From Saprospiraceae bacterium (GTDB lineage Bacteria > Bacteroidota > Bacteroidia > Chitinophagales > Saprospiraceae), in contig JAWKLJ010000001.1 of NCBI GenBank assembly GCA_041392805.1, positions 4,340,001 through 4,404,000 on the forward strand: a stretch of DNA of 64,000 nucleotides, given 5' to 3'. The notes under the pieces were generated by a model. That model worked only from the letters and a program-made list of their open reading frames with translations. It ran no database searches and was not told where the DNA came from. The first letter of the stretch is position 1. Each line of letters begins with the position of its first letter. Below are positions 18,161-28,000 of this stretch, piece by piece. The position numbers were made by a program, and so were the translations under genes.

Positions 18161-19516
18161 ATGCGAATTGCTATCATTGGGAATGGGATTAGCGGCATTA
18201 CGGCTGCCCGTTTTCTTCGAAAACTCAGCGATCACGAAATTACTGTGATTTCAGCTGAGACCCAATACTTTTTTTCTCGTACGGCGCTGATGTACATTTA
18301 CATGGGCCATATGCGTTTCAAGGATACGCAACCCTATGAGCCGCACTTTTGGGAGAAGAACCGAATAACGCTGGTTCAAGATAAGGTCAACGCAGTGGAT
18401 ATAGCCAATAAAACCCTGGTGCTGGCAGAAGGTGGCAATATGTCTTATGACAAACTGATCATCGCTACCGGATCTACGCCCAATAAATTTGGTTGGCCAG
18501 GACAGGACCTGAAAGGAGTAGGTGGCCTTTATAGTTTTCAAGATCTCGAAAATATGGAGACCTACAGCGACCATCTCCAACGGGCGGTCGTGGTTGGTGG
18601 GGGGCTGATTGGGATTGAAATGGCGGAAATGTTTCACTCCCGCCATATTCCCGTTACTTTTCTGGTAAGAGAAAAAAGCTATTGGGATATGGTTATCCCG
18701 CCTGAGGAATCGCAAATGGTAAACCGCCATATATTGGAAAATGGTATAGATCTTCGGCTTTCGACCGAATTAAAAGAAATTATTGACGATGGAAATGGCC
18801 GTGCCTGCGCCGTTATCACCAATACGGGCGAGCGTATTGAGTGCGGCTTTGTCGGGTTAACGGCAGGGGTAAGGCCTAATATAGATTTTTTGAAAGACAG
18901 CGGTATAACGGTTCAAAGAGGGGTAGTTGTTAATGCGTTTTTGGAAACGAATGTGCCAGATGTGTATGCTATCGGAGACTGTGCTCAATTGGAGAAACCA
19001 CTTCCTGGCCGTCGCCCTATAGAGGCCATTTGGTATACCGGCCGCATGATGGGCGAAACAGTGGCCTATACTATTTGTGGTAAAAAAATCTCATATGATC
19101 CAGGATTTTGGTTTAATTCTGCCAAATTTCTCGAAATAGAATACCAGGTGTATGGCACCGTCACCGTTGATCCACCGGAGAACCACCAGTCTATTTATTG
19201 GGAACACCCGGATGGACGCAAAAGCATCCGAATTGTATATGACAAAAAGGATGGGACTGTCCTGGGGTTTAACTTAATGGGGGTACGTTACCGGCAAGAA
19301 GTTTGTGAGGCGTGGGTCAAGGCCAAAACGCCAGTAGAAGTCGTCTTGCAAAACTTGGGCCTGGCCAATTTCGATCCCGAATTTTATGATGAATATGAGG
19401 GTGCAGTCATTCGCTTGTATAACGAACAAACCGGCAAAAAACTGCAGCTTAAACAAAAGCGGGGCTTAAGTGCTGCTATCCGTTTTCTGCGAGGGACAAA
19501 GACCTCTACTAATTAA
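18161..19516 (+). CDS. FAD-dependent NAD(P)H oxidoreductase (pyridine nucleotide-disulfide family)
   Basis: 451 residues with two dinucleotide folds. The FAD site is IAIIGNGISGITAARFLRKL (GxGxxG variant at residues 5-10). The NAD(P)H site is AVVVGGGLIGIEMAEMF (about residues 143-159), and DVYAIGDCAQL (about 266-276) is the second FAD-binding motif. No CxxxxC redox-active disulfide is present, so it belongs with rubredoxin/ferredoxin reductase- and NirB-like oxidoreductases. It lies 59 bp before the membrane iron-sulfur protein on the same strand, which suggests that it hands electrons from NAD(P)H to that protein or takes them from it. The final acceptor is unknown. Confidence 0.85.
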   Translation: MRIAIIGNGISGITAARFLRKLSDHEITVISAETQYFFSRTALMYIYMGHMRFKDTQPYEPHFWEKNRITLVQDKVNAVDIANKTLVLAEGGNMSYDKLIIATGSTPNKFGWPGQDLKGVGGLYSFQDLENMETYSDHLQRAVVVGGGLIGIEMAEMFHSRHIPVTFLVREKSYWDMVIPPEESQMVNRHILENGIDLRLSTELKEIIDDGNGRACAVITNTGERIECGFVGLTAGVRPNIDFLKDSGITVQRGVVVNAFLETNVPDVYAIGDCAQLEKPLPGRRPIEAIWYTGRMMGETVAYTICGKKISYDPGFWFNSAKFLEIEYQVYGTVTVDPPENHQSIYWEHPDGRKSIRIVYDKKDGTVLGFNLMGVRYRQEVCEAWVKAKTPVEVVLQNLGLANFDPEFYDEYEGAVIRLYNEQTGKKLQLKQKRGLSAAIRFLRGTKTSTN

Positions 19517-19575
19517 CAAGATGCAGTCATTGATAAAAAAAACTTTCTCTCTTCACGCTATATTTCTAAGGTTTT

Positions 19576-21384
19576 ATGTCAAATAAATCAACCCATAAGG
19601 ATTTAGTACAAAAAATAGGCATTGGTCTTTTTTCACTGGCCTTCCTGGTTTTCCTGCTCTCGCTAACCCTCAGTCATTATAAACTCGACACCACCACCCT
19701 CCAAAATAATTTAGGAAATGACTATCATTGGACTTTTGTAGCCCCTGAAATCAGTGTAATGGAAGGAAAAGAATACGCAAGCAGTTTTGCCTTTCTTCAC
19801 GATTATGGGCTAGCCATGAAAAAGGCCCAGGTAGCTATTCAGAAGGATGTGGAAGACAATAAAGGATTGACGAAAAGCGATGGGGAGTATTGGAATACTA
19901 TACTACAAGATTATAAGATCAAGGATATTCGTTTTCCACTAGCCAAGGCATCTAGTCAAGGTTTTCTGCTAGATCATGCCAATATGATTTTTTTGTTAAG
20001 TATCCTATTGGGTATTTTTGGTGCATTACTTTATATATTACCCAAATCCCGCCATTTCCCAGGCATTAAGAACAACCATATTTATCACAGCAAAATGCAC
20101 AATAGAGGTTGGCTTGGGATCGCAACGGGTATTTTTCTTATTGGATTTTATATCCTCCTTTATTTCTACCCGGAACATCTGGTGAATTGGGTGATTTTGG
20201 TCGACCCGGTCAGTAAAGCCCTGAGCGGTAACCCGGCTAGTCAGTGGTTTCTATATGGCTTTTTGTATACGATTGTGATTATCGTGATGGGCATTCGGAT
20301 GATTATCAAGTACCGGCACAATCGCTATCAAATCGTACGAACCTTTTCGGTGATGTTTTTCCAAACGGCTTTTGCCTTTCTGATTCCCGAAATCCTTGTT
20401 GCCTTAAACAAGCCCTACTTTGATTTCAAGAACATATGGCCGTTAGATTATGATTTTTTCTTTGAATGGAATATTCAGAGCCTGATGGGTGGCGGTACCC
20501 TTGGCATTTTTATGCTGTTTTGGGGTATTGCGCTGTTTTTGATTGGGGTACCGGTGATTAGCTATTTCTATGGTAAAAGGTGGTACTGTTCCTGGGTGTG
20601 TGGCTGTGGGGGCTTGGCCGAGACCCTGGGCGACCCTTACCGCCAACTGTCAGATAAAAGCGTGAAAGCCTGGAAAATTGAACGCTGGATGATTCACACC
20701 GTCTTGGGTTTAGCTATTTTGATGACCTTGGCGGTCTTGTACACCTTTTTACCTCCAGATGGTCATTGGCTCAATAAAACAACCTTACTCATAGGCTCAA
20801 GTCTGGGCATCCTGGCTATCGGCTATTGGTTTTACGCCCGCAACCGAAAGGCCAATGTGGTTTCGACAGGGGCCATGTATGCGTTGTTGGGCGGCGGTGC
20901 CCTGATGATTGCCATTATTTGGCTTAACCATGCCAGTGGCAGCGGTAACTTGTTTTTTGTCGATAGTTTCAAAGTGAGGCAGTGGTATGGCTTTGGCATC
21001 AGCTCCATCTTTGCCGGTGTGGTAGGTACTGGCTTTTATCCCTTGATGGGCAATCGGGTATGGTGCCGGTTTGGCTGCCCGCTGGCTGCTTATTTAGGCA
21101 TTGTGCAGAAATTCAAATCCCGTTTTAGGATCACAACCAACGGGGGGCAATGTATCTCCTGTGGGAACTGTTCCACCTATTGCGAAATGGGCATTGACGT
21201 AAGAGCCTATGCCCAAAAAGGCCAGGATATTGTACGTGCTTCTTGTGTGGGTTGTGGTGTTTGTTCTGCCGTTTGTCCACGTGGGGTATTGCGCTTAGAG
21301 AACAGTGCGATAGATGTTGACAGCCGTACCCAGGCACTTCGAACGCTGCATATTACACCTGAGGGGGTGAGTTTGGTACAATAA
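19576..21384 (+). CDS. Membrane polyferredoxin of NapH/NosR/CcoG type
   Basis: 602 residues. One helix near residue 15-30, a hydrophilic loop to about 130, then roughly 9-10 further helices. YCSWVCGCGG (Cys 338, 342, 344) and WCRFGCPL (Cys 497, 501) are the CxxxCP-like pairs of the NapH/NosR group. A C-terminal 2[4Fe-4S] ferredoxin domain follows: CISCGNCSTYC (526, 529, 532, 536) and CVGCGVCSAVCP (557, 560, 563, 567). Such proteins carry electrons across or along the inner membrane to periplasmic or maturation enzymes. No nitrate, nitrous-oxide or oxidase gene is in the window, so the pathway is open. The FAD enzyme directly upstream is the obvious partner. Confidence 0.85.
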   Translation: MSNKSTHKDLVQKIGIGLFSLAFLVFLLSLTLSHYKLDTTTLQNNLGNDYHWTFVAPEISVMEGKEYASSFAFLHDYGLAMKKAQVAIQKDVEDNKGLTKSDGEYWNTILQDYKIKDIRFPLAKASSQGFLLDHANMIFLLSILLGIFGALLYILPKSRHFPGIKNNHIYHSKMHNRGWLGIATGIFLIGFYILLYFYPEHLVNWVILVDPVSKALSGNPASQWFLYGFLYTIVIIVMGIRMIIKYRHNRYQIVRTFSVMFFQTAFAFLIPEILVALNKPYFDFKNIWPLDYDFFFEWNIQSLMGGGTLGIFMLFWGIALFLIGVPVISYFYGKRWYCSWVCGCGGLAETLGDPYRQLSDKSVKAWKIERWMIHTVLGLAILMTLAVLYTFLPPDGHWLNKTTLLIGSSLGILAIGYWFYARNRKANVVSTGAMYALLGGGALMIAIIWLNHASGSGNLFFVDSFKVRQWYGFGISSIFAGVVGTGFYPLMGNRVWCRFGCPLAAYLGIVQKFKSRFRITTNGGQCISCGNCSTYCEMGIDVRAYAQKGQDIVRASCVGCGVCSAVCPRGVLRLENSAIDVDSRTQALRTLHITPEGVSLVQ

Positions 21385-21396
21385 GGATTAACTGTT

Positions 21397-24021
21397 TTAT
21401 TCATTCTTGATGGACTTGACAGGACTCATTAAAGCTGCTTTTAGGGCTTGGAAACTTACCGTCAATAGTGTAATGGCGATAGCAAACAAGCCGACCAATG
21501 CAAAAACCCACCAAGAAAGTTCGATTCGATATGTAAAATCTTCTAACCAGTTGTGCATAAGATAATAGGATATGGGAGCCGCTAAAAAGCAAGAGAAAAA
21601 CACTAAATAGAGGAAGTCTTTAGAGAGCATTTGCCAAAGATTCGAAATAGAAGCCCCTAATACTTTGCGAATACCGATTTCCTTAGTGCGCTGTTCGGCA
21701 ACATAAGCAGCTAGTCCAAAAAGACCCAAGCAGGAAATGAAAATGGCTAGGATGGCAAAGAAGGAAGACAATTTGCCGATACGCTCTTCATTCCGAAATT
21801 TCCTGGCATATGCCTGATCGGCAAATTCGTATTCTAAGGCATTTACGGGGTCATATTTCTTGAAAACAGTTTCGATCTGTGCTAATGCCTGGTGAGCGCT
21901 ACTTTCGGGTTTTAGTTTGATATTAATATGACTTAACCAAGTCTCATGCAACATGAAAATAGTTTGGCGCACTGGATCATAGGGAGATTGGGTAATTAGA
22001 TTCTTCACTACGCCAACAATTTTAAAATTATTACCACCTCGAGTCATAATTGTACCAACAGGGTGCTCCAATCCCATATATGCTACTGCTGCCTCATTCA
22101 GGATATACGCCGATGTATCGGTGGCAAAATCTTTTGAGAAGTCTCTGCCCTCAATTATCTCCCAGTCGACCATTTGCCCGAACTCATGTGTCACTCGTAA
22201 GGAAGTGAAATCATTGCTCATATTAGGATCTTTCCCCTTCCAATCAAACCCACCATTTGTGACATGAGTAGCCGTTATTGGCGAATCGGTTCCCGCCATC
22301 TCTTCCACCATCCCTGTGTTCAATAAATCACTTCGCAAGGCCTGGAAATGGGTAATGAGTTCATCTGTTTTTATGGGTATTCTGATCAAATTATCTCGAT
22401 TATATCCAATTGGCCGATCTTTAGCAAACTGGATTTGGCGGAAAACAAAAATAGTCCCAATAATTAGACTAATGGAAACGGTGAATTGTATGACGACCAA
22501 AACCTTACGGGGTAAAGCGGCGAGACGGCCGGTTCGAAAAGTCCCTTTTAGGACTTTTATTGGTTTAAAAGCAGATAAATAAGCAGAAGGATAACTTCCA
22601 GCCACCAGACCAGTAAACAGCGCAAAAGAAATACCGATTAACCAAAACCAAGGATTTGCCCATGGAATCGTTAATTGCTTTCCGGCGACTTCATTAAAAG
22701 TAGGCATGAGAAGGAATGCCAAAAGGGTCGAGAAGAGAAAGGCCAGGCCTGTCACCAATAAAGATTCGCTGAAAAACTGAGACACTAACTGGCATCGGAG
22801 AGACCCCAAGGTTTTACGAACGCCCACCTCTTTGGCTCTTTTTTCAGAGCGTGCGGTACTTAGATTCATAAAATTAATGCAGGCAAGCAAAAGGACGAAG
22901 ATGGCAATGATCCCAAATAGCCATACATATTCTATACGACCACCAGCATTAACGCCATTTTTGAACTTGCTGCATAGGTACCAATTATTCATAGGGTGCA
23001 GGAAGAGCTCAGGCTGGGTTATTTTGGCATAATCAGCTTCAATATTGTTGTATTTTACGTCTTTTATGGCATCAGAAATTTTTTGCATATCGGTATTCTC
23101 CGCAATTTGGACATAGGTGTTAAACCAGCTATTGCCCCAAGTAACCCTTTCTTTCAAGTTTTCGCTTTGAACATGAAGTACCCATGGTGCAATAAAGGTG
23201 AGTCTTCCAAATTCAGAATTAATCGGTAGGTCTTCATAAATGCCTTTTACGGTGACGACCAATTCATTATCGATGAGCATTCCCTTATCCATGGGATCGG
23301 TATCACCAAATAGTGCTTCGGCTGTAGATGCTGCAAGAAAAATGGCAGTGGGGTCTTCCAGGCTCTCCTGAACTCCTTCTAACATTTTTATAGACAACAT
23401 ACCAATGATGTCAGGGCCCATAAAGCTACCGCTTTTTGTAATCTTTTTGCCTTCATACGTCAGTAAATGATTCCAGGTTCCTGGTGTGGTCACGATGTAC
23501 TTGAAGTGATTGCCGAAATTGTTGCGCAATTCAGGTTCGAGTTGCATAGCTTGGTTAAACCACGTTTCGATTTCGCCATTATTGATTTGATTTTGCATGA
23601 CTTGCGCAATGCGGTCGCTGTTTTCATATTGCTTATTGAAGGATAGTTCATCATATATCCACAAACCAATAAGCATAGGCACTAGCATACCTGCTGCCAG
23701 TCCCCCAATGTTGATAATGGAGAAGAATTTATTTTTAAACAAGTTTCTCCAAGCTATTTTTATAAAATGTTTGTACATATCGAATGGAATGTGTGGATGA
23801 TTTTTTTTAATAGGTCGGATGATGCCGGGGCGAAAAAGCGATAGGACTTCTTTGAAAAAGAACCAGTTTGCTTTTACTTTTCTTTTTCCTACAGCGTTTA
23901 CCTTTCTTTTATATCGTTCATGAAGGTCTCCCTCTATATCTTCGACGAAGTCGGGGTGGCAAAACCAGCGGAAGAAACGGAGCAGCCACTGGGGAGGATT
24001 CATGTTTTGGTTGGATTGCAT
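21397..24021 (-). CDS. FtsX/MacB-type ABC transporter permease with N-terminal permease-prefix domain
   Basis: 874 residues from the ATG at 24021; a TTG at 24033 would overlap padR, and an ATG at 24003 is also possible. Residues 1-80 (NPPQWLLRFFRWFCHPDFVEDIEGDLHERY) form the prefix domain found only on permeases next to PadR genes. A MacB-like periplasmic domain and two four-helix FtsX units follow: FKNKFFSIINIGGLAAGM, RSEKRAKEVGVRKTLG, YVAEQRTKEIGIRKVLGASI and the closing LLTVSFQALKAALMSPVKSI. No ATP-binding subunit lies next to it. Family members export peptides or lipids, or pass on envelope stress signals; the substrate is unknown. It begins 1 bp after the padR stop, so the two are co-transcribed. 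Confidence 0.9.
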   Translation of the reverse strand: MQSNQNMNPPQWLLRFFRWFCHPDFVEDIEGDLHERYKRKVNAVGKRKVKANWFFFKEVLSLFRPGIIRPIKKNHPHIPFDMYKHFIKIAWRNLFKNKFFSIINIGGLAAGMLVPMLIGLWIYDELSFNKQYENSDRIAQVMQNQINNGEIETWFNQAMQLEPELRNNFGNHFKYIVTTPGTWNHLLTYEGKKITKSGSFMGPDIIGMLSIKMLEGVQESLEDPTAIFLAASTAEALFGDTDPMDKGMLIDNELVVTVKGIYEDLPINSEFGRLTFIAPWVLHVQSENLKERVTWGNSWFNTYVQIAENTDMQKISDAIKDVKYNNIEADYAKITQPELFLHPMNNWYLCSKFKNGVNAGGRIEYVWLFGIIAIFVLLLACINFMNLSTARSEKRAKEVGVRKTLGSLRCQLVSQFFSESLLVTGLAFLFSTLLAFLLMPTFNEVAGKQLTIPWANPWFWLIGISFALFTGLVAGSYPSAYLSAFKPIKVLKGTFRTGRLAALPRKVLVVIQFTVSISLIIGTIFVFRQIQFAKDRPIGYNRDNLIRIPIKTDELITHFQALRSDLLNTGMVEEMAGTDSPITATHVTNGGFDWKGKDPNMSNDFTSLRVTHEFGQMVDWEIIEGRDFSKDFATDTSAYILNEAAVAYMGLEHPVGTIMTRGGNNFKIVGVVKNLITQSPYDPVRQTIFMLHETWLSHINIKLKPESSAHQALAQIETVFKKYDPVNALEYEFADQAYARKFRNEERIGKLSSFFAILAIFISCLGLFGLAAYVAEQRTKEIGIRKVLGASISNLWQMLSKDFLYLVFFSCFLAAPISYYLMHNWLEDFTYRIELSWWVFALVGLFAIAITLLTVSFQALKAALMSPVKSIKNE

Positions 24022-24022
24022 A

Positions 24023-24352
24023 TCAATCGCCAAAGGCTATTTTAGGAATGGCATTCCAAAGACCCAAGCGTTCGTCTTTCGTTGCTTCTAGCGCCTTTCG
24101 ACCTAGATTGGTCACCGTAAAAAAACGTTTTCTTTTTCCTCCTCTGACGCTAGTGATTTCGCCAAGTTCAGAAGCCAAATAACCTTTTTTTTCAAGGCGT
24201 CTTAACACGGTTTGAAGCGAACCTATGCTTACGGTTCGTTCCATCCTTTTTTCTATTTCATCTATAATGGCAATACCGTAAGCCTCACCATACAAAATGG
24301 CGACTGTAAGCATGACAATTTCTTCGAATTCTCCTAGTCTATGTTTACCCAT
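24023..24352 (-). CDS. PadR family transcriptional regulator
   Basis: 109 residues from the ATG at 24352 (a TTG at 24358 is less likely). GEFEEIVMLTVAILYGEAYGIAIIDEIEKRM and SIGSLQTVLRRLEKKGYLASEL form the PadR winged helix, with RGGKRKRFFTVTNLGRKAL as the wing and start of the C-terminal helix. PadR proteins usually repress their own operon and are released by ligands or membrane stress. The downstream permease has the PadR-associated prefix domain, so it is the likely target. Two 30-bp direct repeats lie directly before the start and are candidate operators. Confidence 0.9.
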   Translation of the reverse strand: MGKHRLGEFEEIVMLTVAILYGEAYGIAIIDEIEKRMERTVSIGSLQTVLRRLEKKGYLASELGEITSVRGGKRKRFFTVTNLGRKALEATKDERLGLWNAIPKIAFGD

Positions 24353-24355
24353 TAT

Positions 24356-24426
24356 CAAATATTTACCTTAAATGTAGTTTTAATTTTTTAAAAAAACAAA
24401 TTATTTGCCTTAAATGTAGTTTTAAT
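24356..24426 (-). promoter_or_regulatory. Two near-identical direct repeats, candidate PadR operators/promoter
   Basis: Bases 24356-24385 and 24397-24426 are direct repeats that share the 19-base run CCTTAAATGTAGTTTTAAT and differ by one substitution and one inserted base before it. Centre spacing is 41 bp, about four helical turns, so two dimers could bind on the same face. They stand immediately before the padR start. Read on the minus strand, each ends in AAATA(A)TTTG, close to the TAnnTTTG -7 box, so the repeats may include the promoter as well. Confidence 0.55.
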
Positions 24427-24462
24427 GCAGCTTAAACTAAACCTCCACTAAACTGAAGTAGC

Positions 24463-24918
24463 TTAGCGCTTATAAAAAATATAATCTGAAACTAGTGGAA
24501 CGATATCATGTTGCCGAAGAAGTAAAGCGATCTGTGATCGGTGATGCGTACCATGATTGATGATATGGAAATAGATATCTTGAAGGGTGTTTTCGAAAGC
24601 ATCTCCTTTTGAGTTCTGGTACTTAACAATGCGGGTAAGTTGAAAATCGGATTCGCTAGCTTCCAGGAAGCCAAGCGTTCTTTGAAAAAGGTGTTGGTTA
24701 ATGGAGGGCCATGCTGTCTTGGCATGGTTTTGCCAGGTACTAAAGGTTTGCCCGTCTAATTTTATCCTTTGGAGCCAAATTTGGTGGGCATTGAGGATGT
24801 GATCAAAGAAGGAAATGGCCTGGGCTGGTGCTTTTTCCTCTTTAGTAAGTATAGAAAGAAAATCTTGGTTAGTTGCAAAATTATATTCGAAGAGTTCGCG
24901 AAAAAAGGAGGAAGTCAT
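24463..24918 (-). CDS. DinB-like (YfiT/DinB superfamily) protein
   Basis: 151 residues. Four-helix DinB fold with its usual landmarks: FFRELFEYNFATNQDFL, ISFFDHILNAHQIWLQRI (His 38 and 44 region) and DIYFHIINHGTHHRSQIALLL (HxxxH-type metal ligands near residues 117-126). Family members are metal-dependent, some transferring thiols such as bacillithiol, most uncharacterised. It stands alone between secA and padR on the minus strand. Confidence 0.82.
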   Translation of the reverse strand: MTSSFFRELFEYNFATNQDFLSILTKEEKAPAQAISFFDHILNAHQIWLQRIKLDGQTFSTWQNHAKTAWPSINQHLFQRTLGFLEASESDFQLTRIVKYQNSKGDAFENTLQDIYFHIINHGTHHRSQIALLLRQHDIVPLVSDYIFYKR

Positions 24919-24949
24919 TTTAACTAATTTTGATGGTATTACGCAGCGC

Positions 24950-24999
24950 AGACATCAGAAGTTTACCGAAGGGGTGCTTGGGCCAAACTTCTGATGTCT
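24950..24999. repeat. Inverted repeat between secA and the DinB-like gene
   Basis: AGACATCAGAAGTTT (24950-24964) and AAACTTCTGATGTCT (24985-24999) are perfect 15-base arms around a 20-base loop. It lies 33 bp after the secA stop and 31 bp before the DinB-like start. There is no T-tract on the minus strand, so it may be a Rho-type or processing hairpin after secA, or an operator. Confidence 0.6.
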
Positions 25000-25031
25000 C
25001 GCTCGTAACTTAATGCCGGAGGCACTTGCTA

Positions 25032-28000
25032 TTATCTGCCGTGGCACTGTTTATATTTCTTCCCACTGCCACAAGGGCAAGGATCATTTCTTCCCACTTT
25101 GGTGTCTGTTCGCTTGAAGGTCGTAGGCTTGGCATTACCCTGGCTTACGCTTTCAGCCGCTGCTCGGGCGGCGGCTTGTTCACCGGACCGATGTGTTTTC
25201 ATTTTACTGGTATCGGTTTTTTGTTCGCGGGCTTGTTGAACTGCGCGATTATCAAAAAGTGATCCTTTGGCCAAATAGGCGGTTACACTTTGGTTAATCG
25301 AAAAAATAAGTTCCTCAAACAAGTTGAAAGCCTCCATTTTATAGATGACGAGTGGATCTTTTTGTTCAAAAGAAGCTGCCTGAACAGACTCTTTCAATTC
25401 GTCCATTGAGCGGAGGTGTTCTTTCCATTTTTCATCAATAATAGACAGGGTTACTGCTTTTTCGATGTCCTTTACAACCGATTTACCGTTGGATTTTACG
25501 GCAAGTTCAATATCTGCAGTTACAGCTAGCGGGTGAGCGCTACCATCGGTGAAAGGCAGTAAGATTCGCTTGTATTTATGTGATTGCTTTTCGTAAATTT
25601 CTTTAATCTGAGGCATCAAAGCATCCGTTATCTGCTTGAATTTCCGTTGATAAAAGGCGATAAACTGGTCATAAAACAAGTTAGAAACCGCTTCCAAATC
25701 ACCTTCCCGGAAATCAATGGCCTCCATTTGTGGATCGAATCCTATCATGCCAAGGGTTTCCCTTCGGAAAGATTCAATATCTCCATTTTGTTGGTGAGAA
25801 TAAACAAGGTTTTCGAGTAAAGAATGGAACATATTGGAAAGGTCTACTGCCAGGCGATCCCCGGCTAGCGCATTTTTACGCTTTTTATAGATGGCTTCCC
25901 GTTGAATATTCATTACATCATCATATTCCAACAATCGCTTTCGAATGCCAAAGTTATTTTCCTCTACTTTTTTCTGTGCGCGTTCTATAGACTTCGTTAC
26001 CATAGAATGTTGAATAACCTCTCCTTCTTCATGTCCCATTCTATCCATCAAGCCAGCGATCCGTTCGGATTGAAAAAGGCGCATCAAACGATCTTCGAGT
26101 GCGACATAAAACTGGCTGCTACCGGGGTCTCCCTGGCGTCCGGACCGACCACGAAGCTGGCGGTCCACCCGTCTAGAATCATGACGTTCCGTACCAATGA
26201 TAGCCAAACCACCTGCTATTTTGACCTCATCAGATATCTTGATATCCGTACCTCGTCCCGCCATGTTGGTCGCAATAGTGACTTTGCCGGGTTTACCCGC
26301 TTCTGCCACAACTTCTGCTTCTCTTTGGTGTTGTTTGGCGTTGAGCACGTTATGATCAATGCCCCTTAGTCGGAGGGTACGACTCAAACGCTCAGAAACA
26401 TCGACGGAGGTAGTACCTACTAGGATAGGTCGCCCTTGGTTACTCAGCTTAACGATGTCTTCAATAACGGCATTGAATTTCTCTCGTTCTGTTTTATAAA
26501 CCAGGTCTTCTTGGTCATTTCTGACAATTGGTTTATTGGTTGGAATAACGACAACATCTAATTTATAAATTTCCCACAACTCACTAGCCTCCGTTTCCGC
26601 TGTACCCGTCATACCAGCAAGCTTGTGGTACATTCGGAAATAATTCTGGAGCGTTACCGTTGCATAAGTTTGGGTAATGTCACCCACTTTTACATTTTCT
26701 TTTGCTTCCAGGGCTTGGTGGAGGCCATCAGAGTAACGTCGGCCCTCCATCATACGGCCTGTTTGCTCATCCACAATTTTCACTTGGCCATCGATGACTA
26801 CATATTCTTCATCAATTTCAAAAAGCGTATAGGCTTTTAATAACTGGCTAATAGAGTGAAGTCGTTTGGATTTGACCGCAAAGTCTTGTGCTAGCTTATT
26901 TTTAGCTTCTGATTTTTCTTCTTTTCCTAGCGTTTCATTATGGTCAATTTCTACCATTCGGGTCGCAATGTCCGGCATCACAAAAAAGCCAGGATCTTCA
27001 TTGCCTCTAGCGAGGAATTCAGCGCCTAATTCTGTTAATTCAACATTTCTGTTTTTCTCATCAATTGTAAAAAGGAGTGGCTCATCTACGAGGTGCATGT
27101 TTTTAGATTGCTCCTGCATGTAGAAGTTTTCTGCCTTTTGCAAAATCACTTTCACCCCATCCTGGCTCAGGAATTTGATTAGTGGCCTATATTTAGGTAA
27201 GGCGCGGTAAGCCCTGAGCAATGCCATCCCTGCTTCTCCTTCTTGATATCCCATCTTGTCTTCACCGAAAAGGCGTTTTGCCTCGGTAAGGTAGTTGGTG
27301 ACTAACTTTCGCTGGGCAGCAATTAAGTTTTCGACCTTTGGTTTCAGCGCCAGGTATTCCTGGTCTTCCGTACCTTTAGGAACTGGGCCAGAGATAATTA
27401 AAGGTGTACGTGCATCATCAATCAGTACGGAGTCAACCTCATCAATCATGGTGTAGTGGTGCTTGCGTTGTACCATTTCATCCATCGATCGCACCATATT
27501 ATCGCGCAGGTAATCAAAGCCAAATTCATTATTGGTACCGTAAGTAATATCTGCTCGATAAGCTTTAACCCGCTCTTCGGAGTGGGGACGATATTTATCA
27601 ATACAATCAACCGTCAGGAATAGAAACTCGAAAATGGGGCCAACCCATTCACAGTCACGACGAGCCAGGTAGTCGTTCACCGTAATCACATGTACCCCTT
27701 CACCCGAGAGGCCGTTAAGGTAAGCAGGTAAAGTAGCCACCAAGGTTTTACCTTCACCCGTTGCCATTTCCGCAATTTTCCCGTCATGTAGTACCATGCC
27801 CCCAATCAGCTGTACATCATAGTGGAGCATATTCCAGGTGATTTCGCCGCCTGCTGCCACCCATTGGTTCTTCCAAATGGCTTTACCTCCCTGAATGCTA
27901 ACATAAGCCTTATGGGCATTCGACGCCAATTCTCGGTCGTGTTCGGTGGCGGTTACCTCAAGGGTGCTGTTATCCATGAAACGATGCGCCGTTTCTTTAA

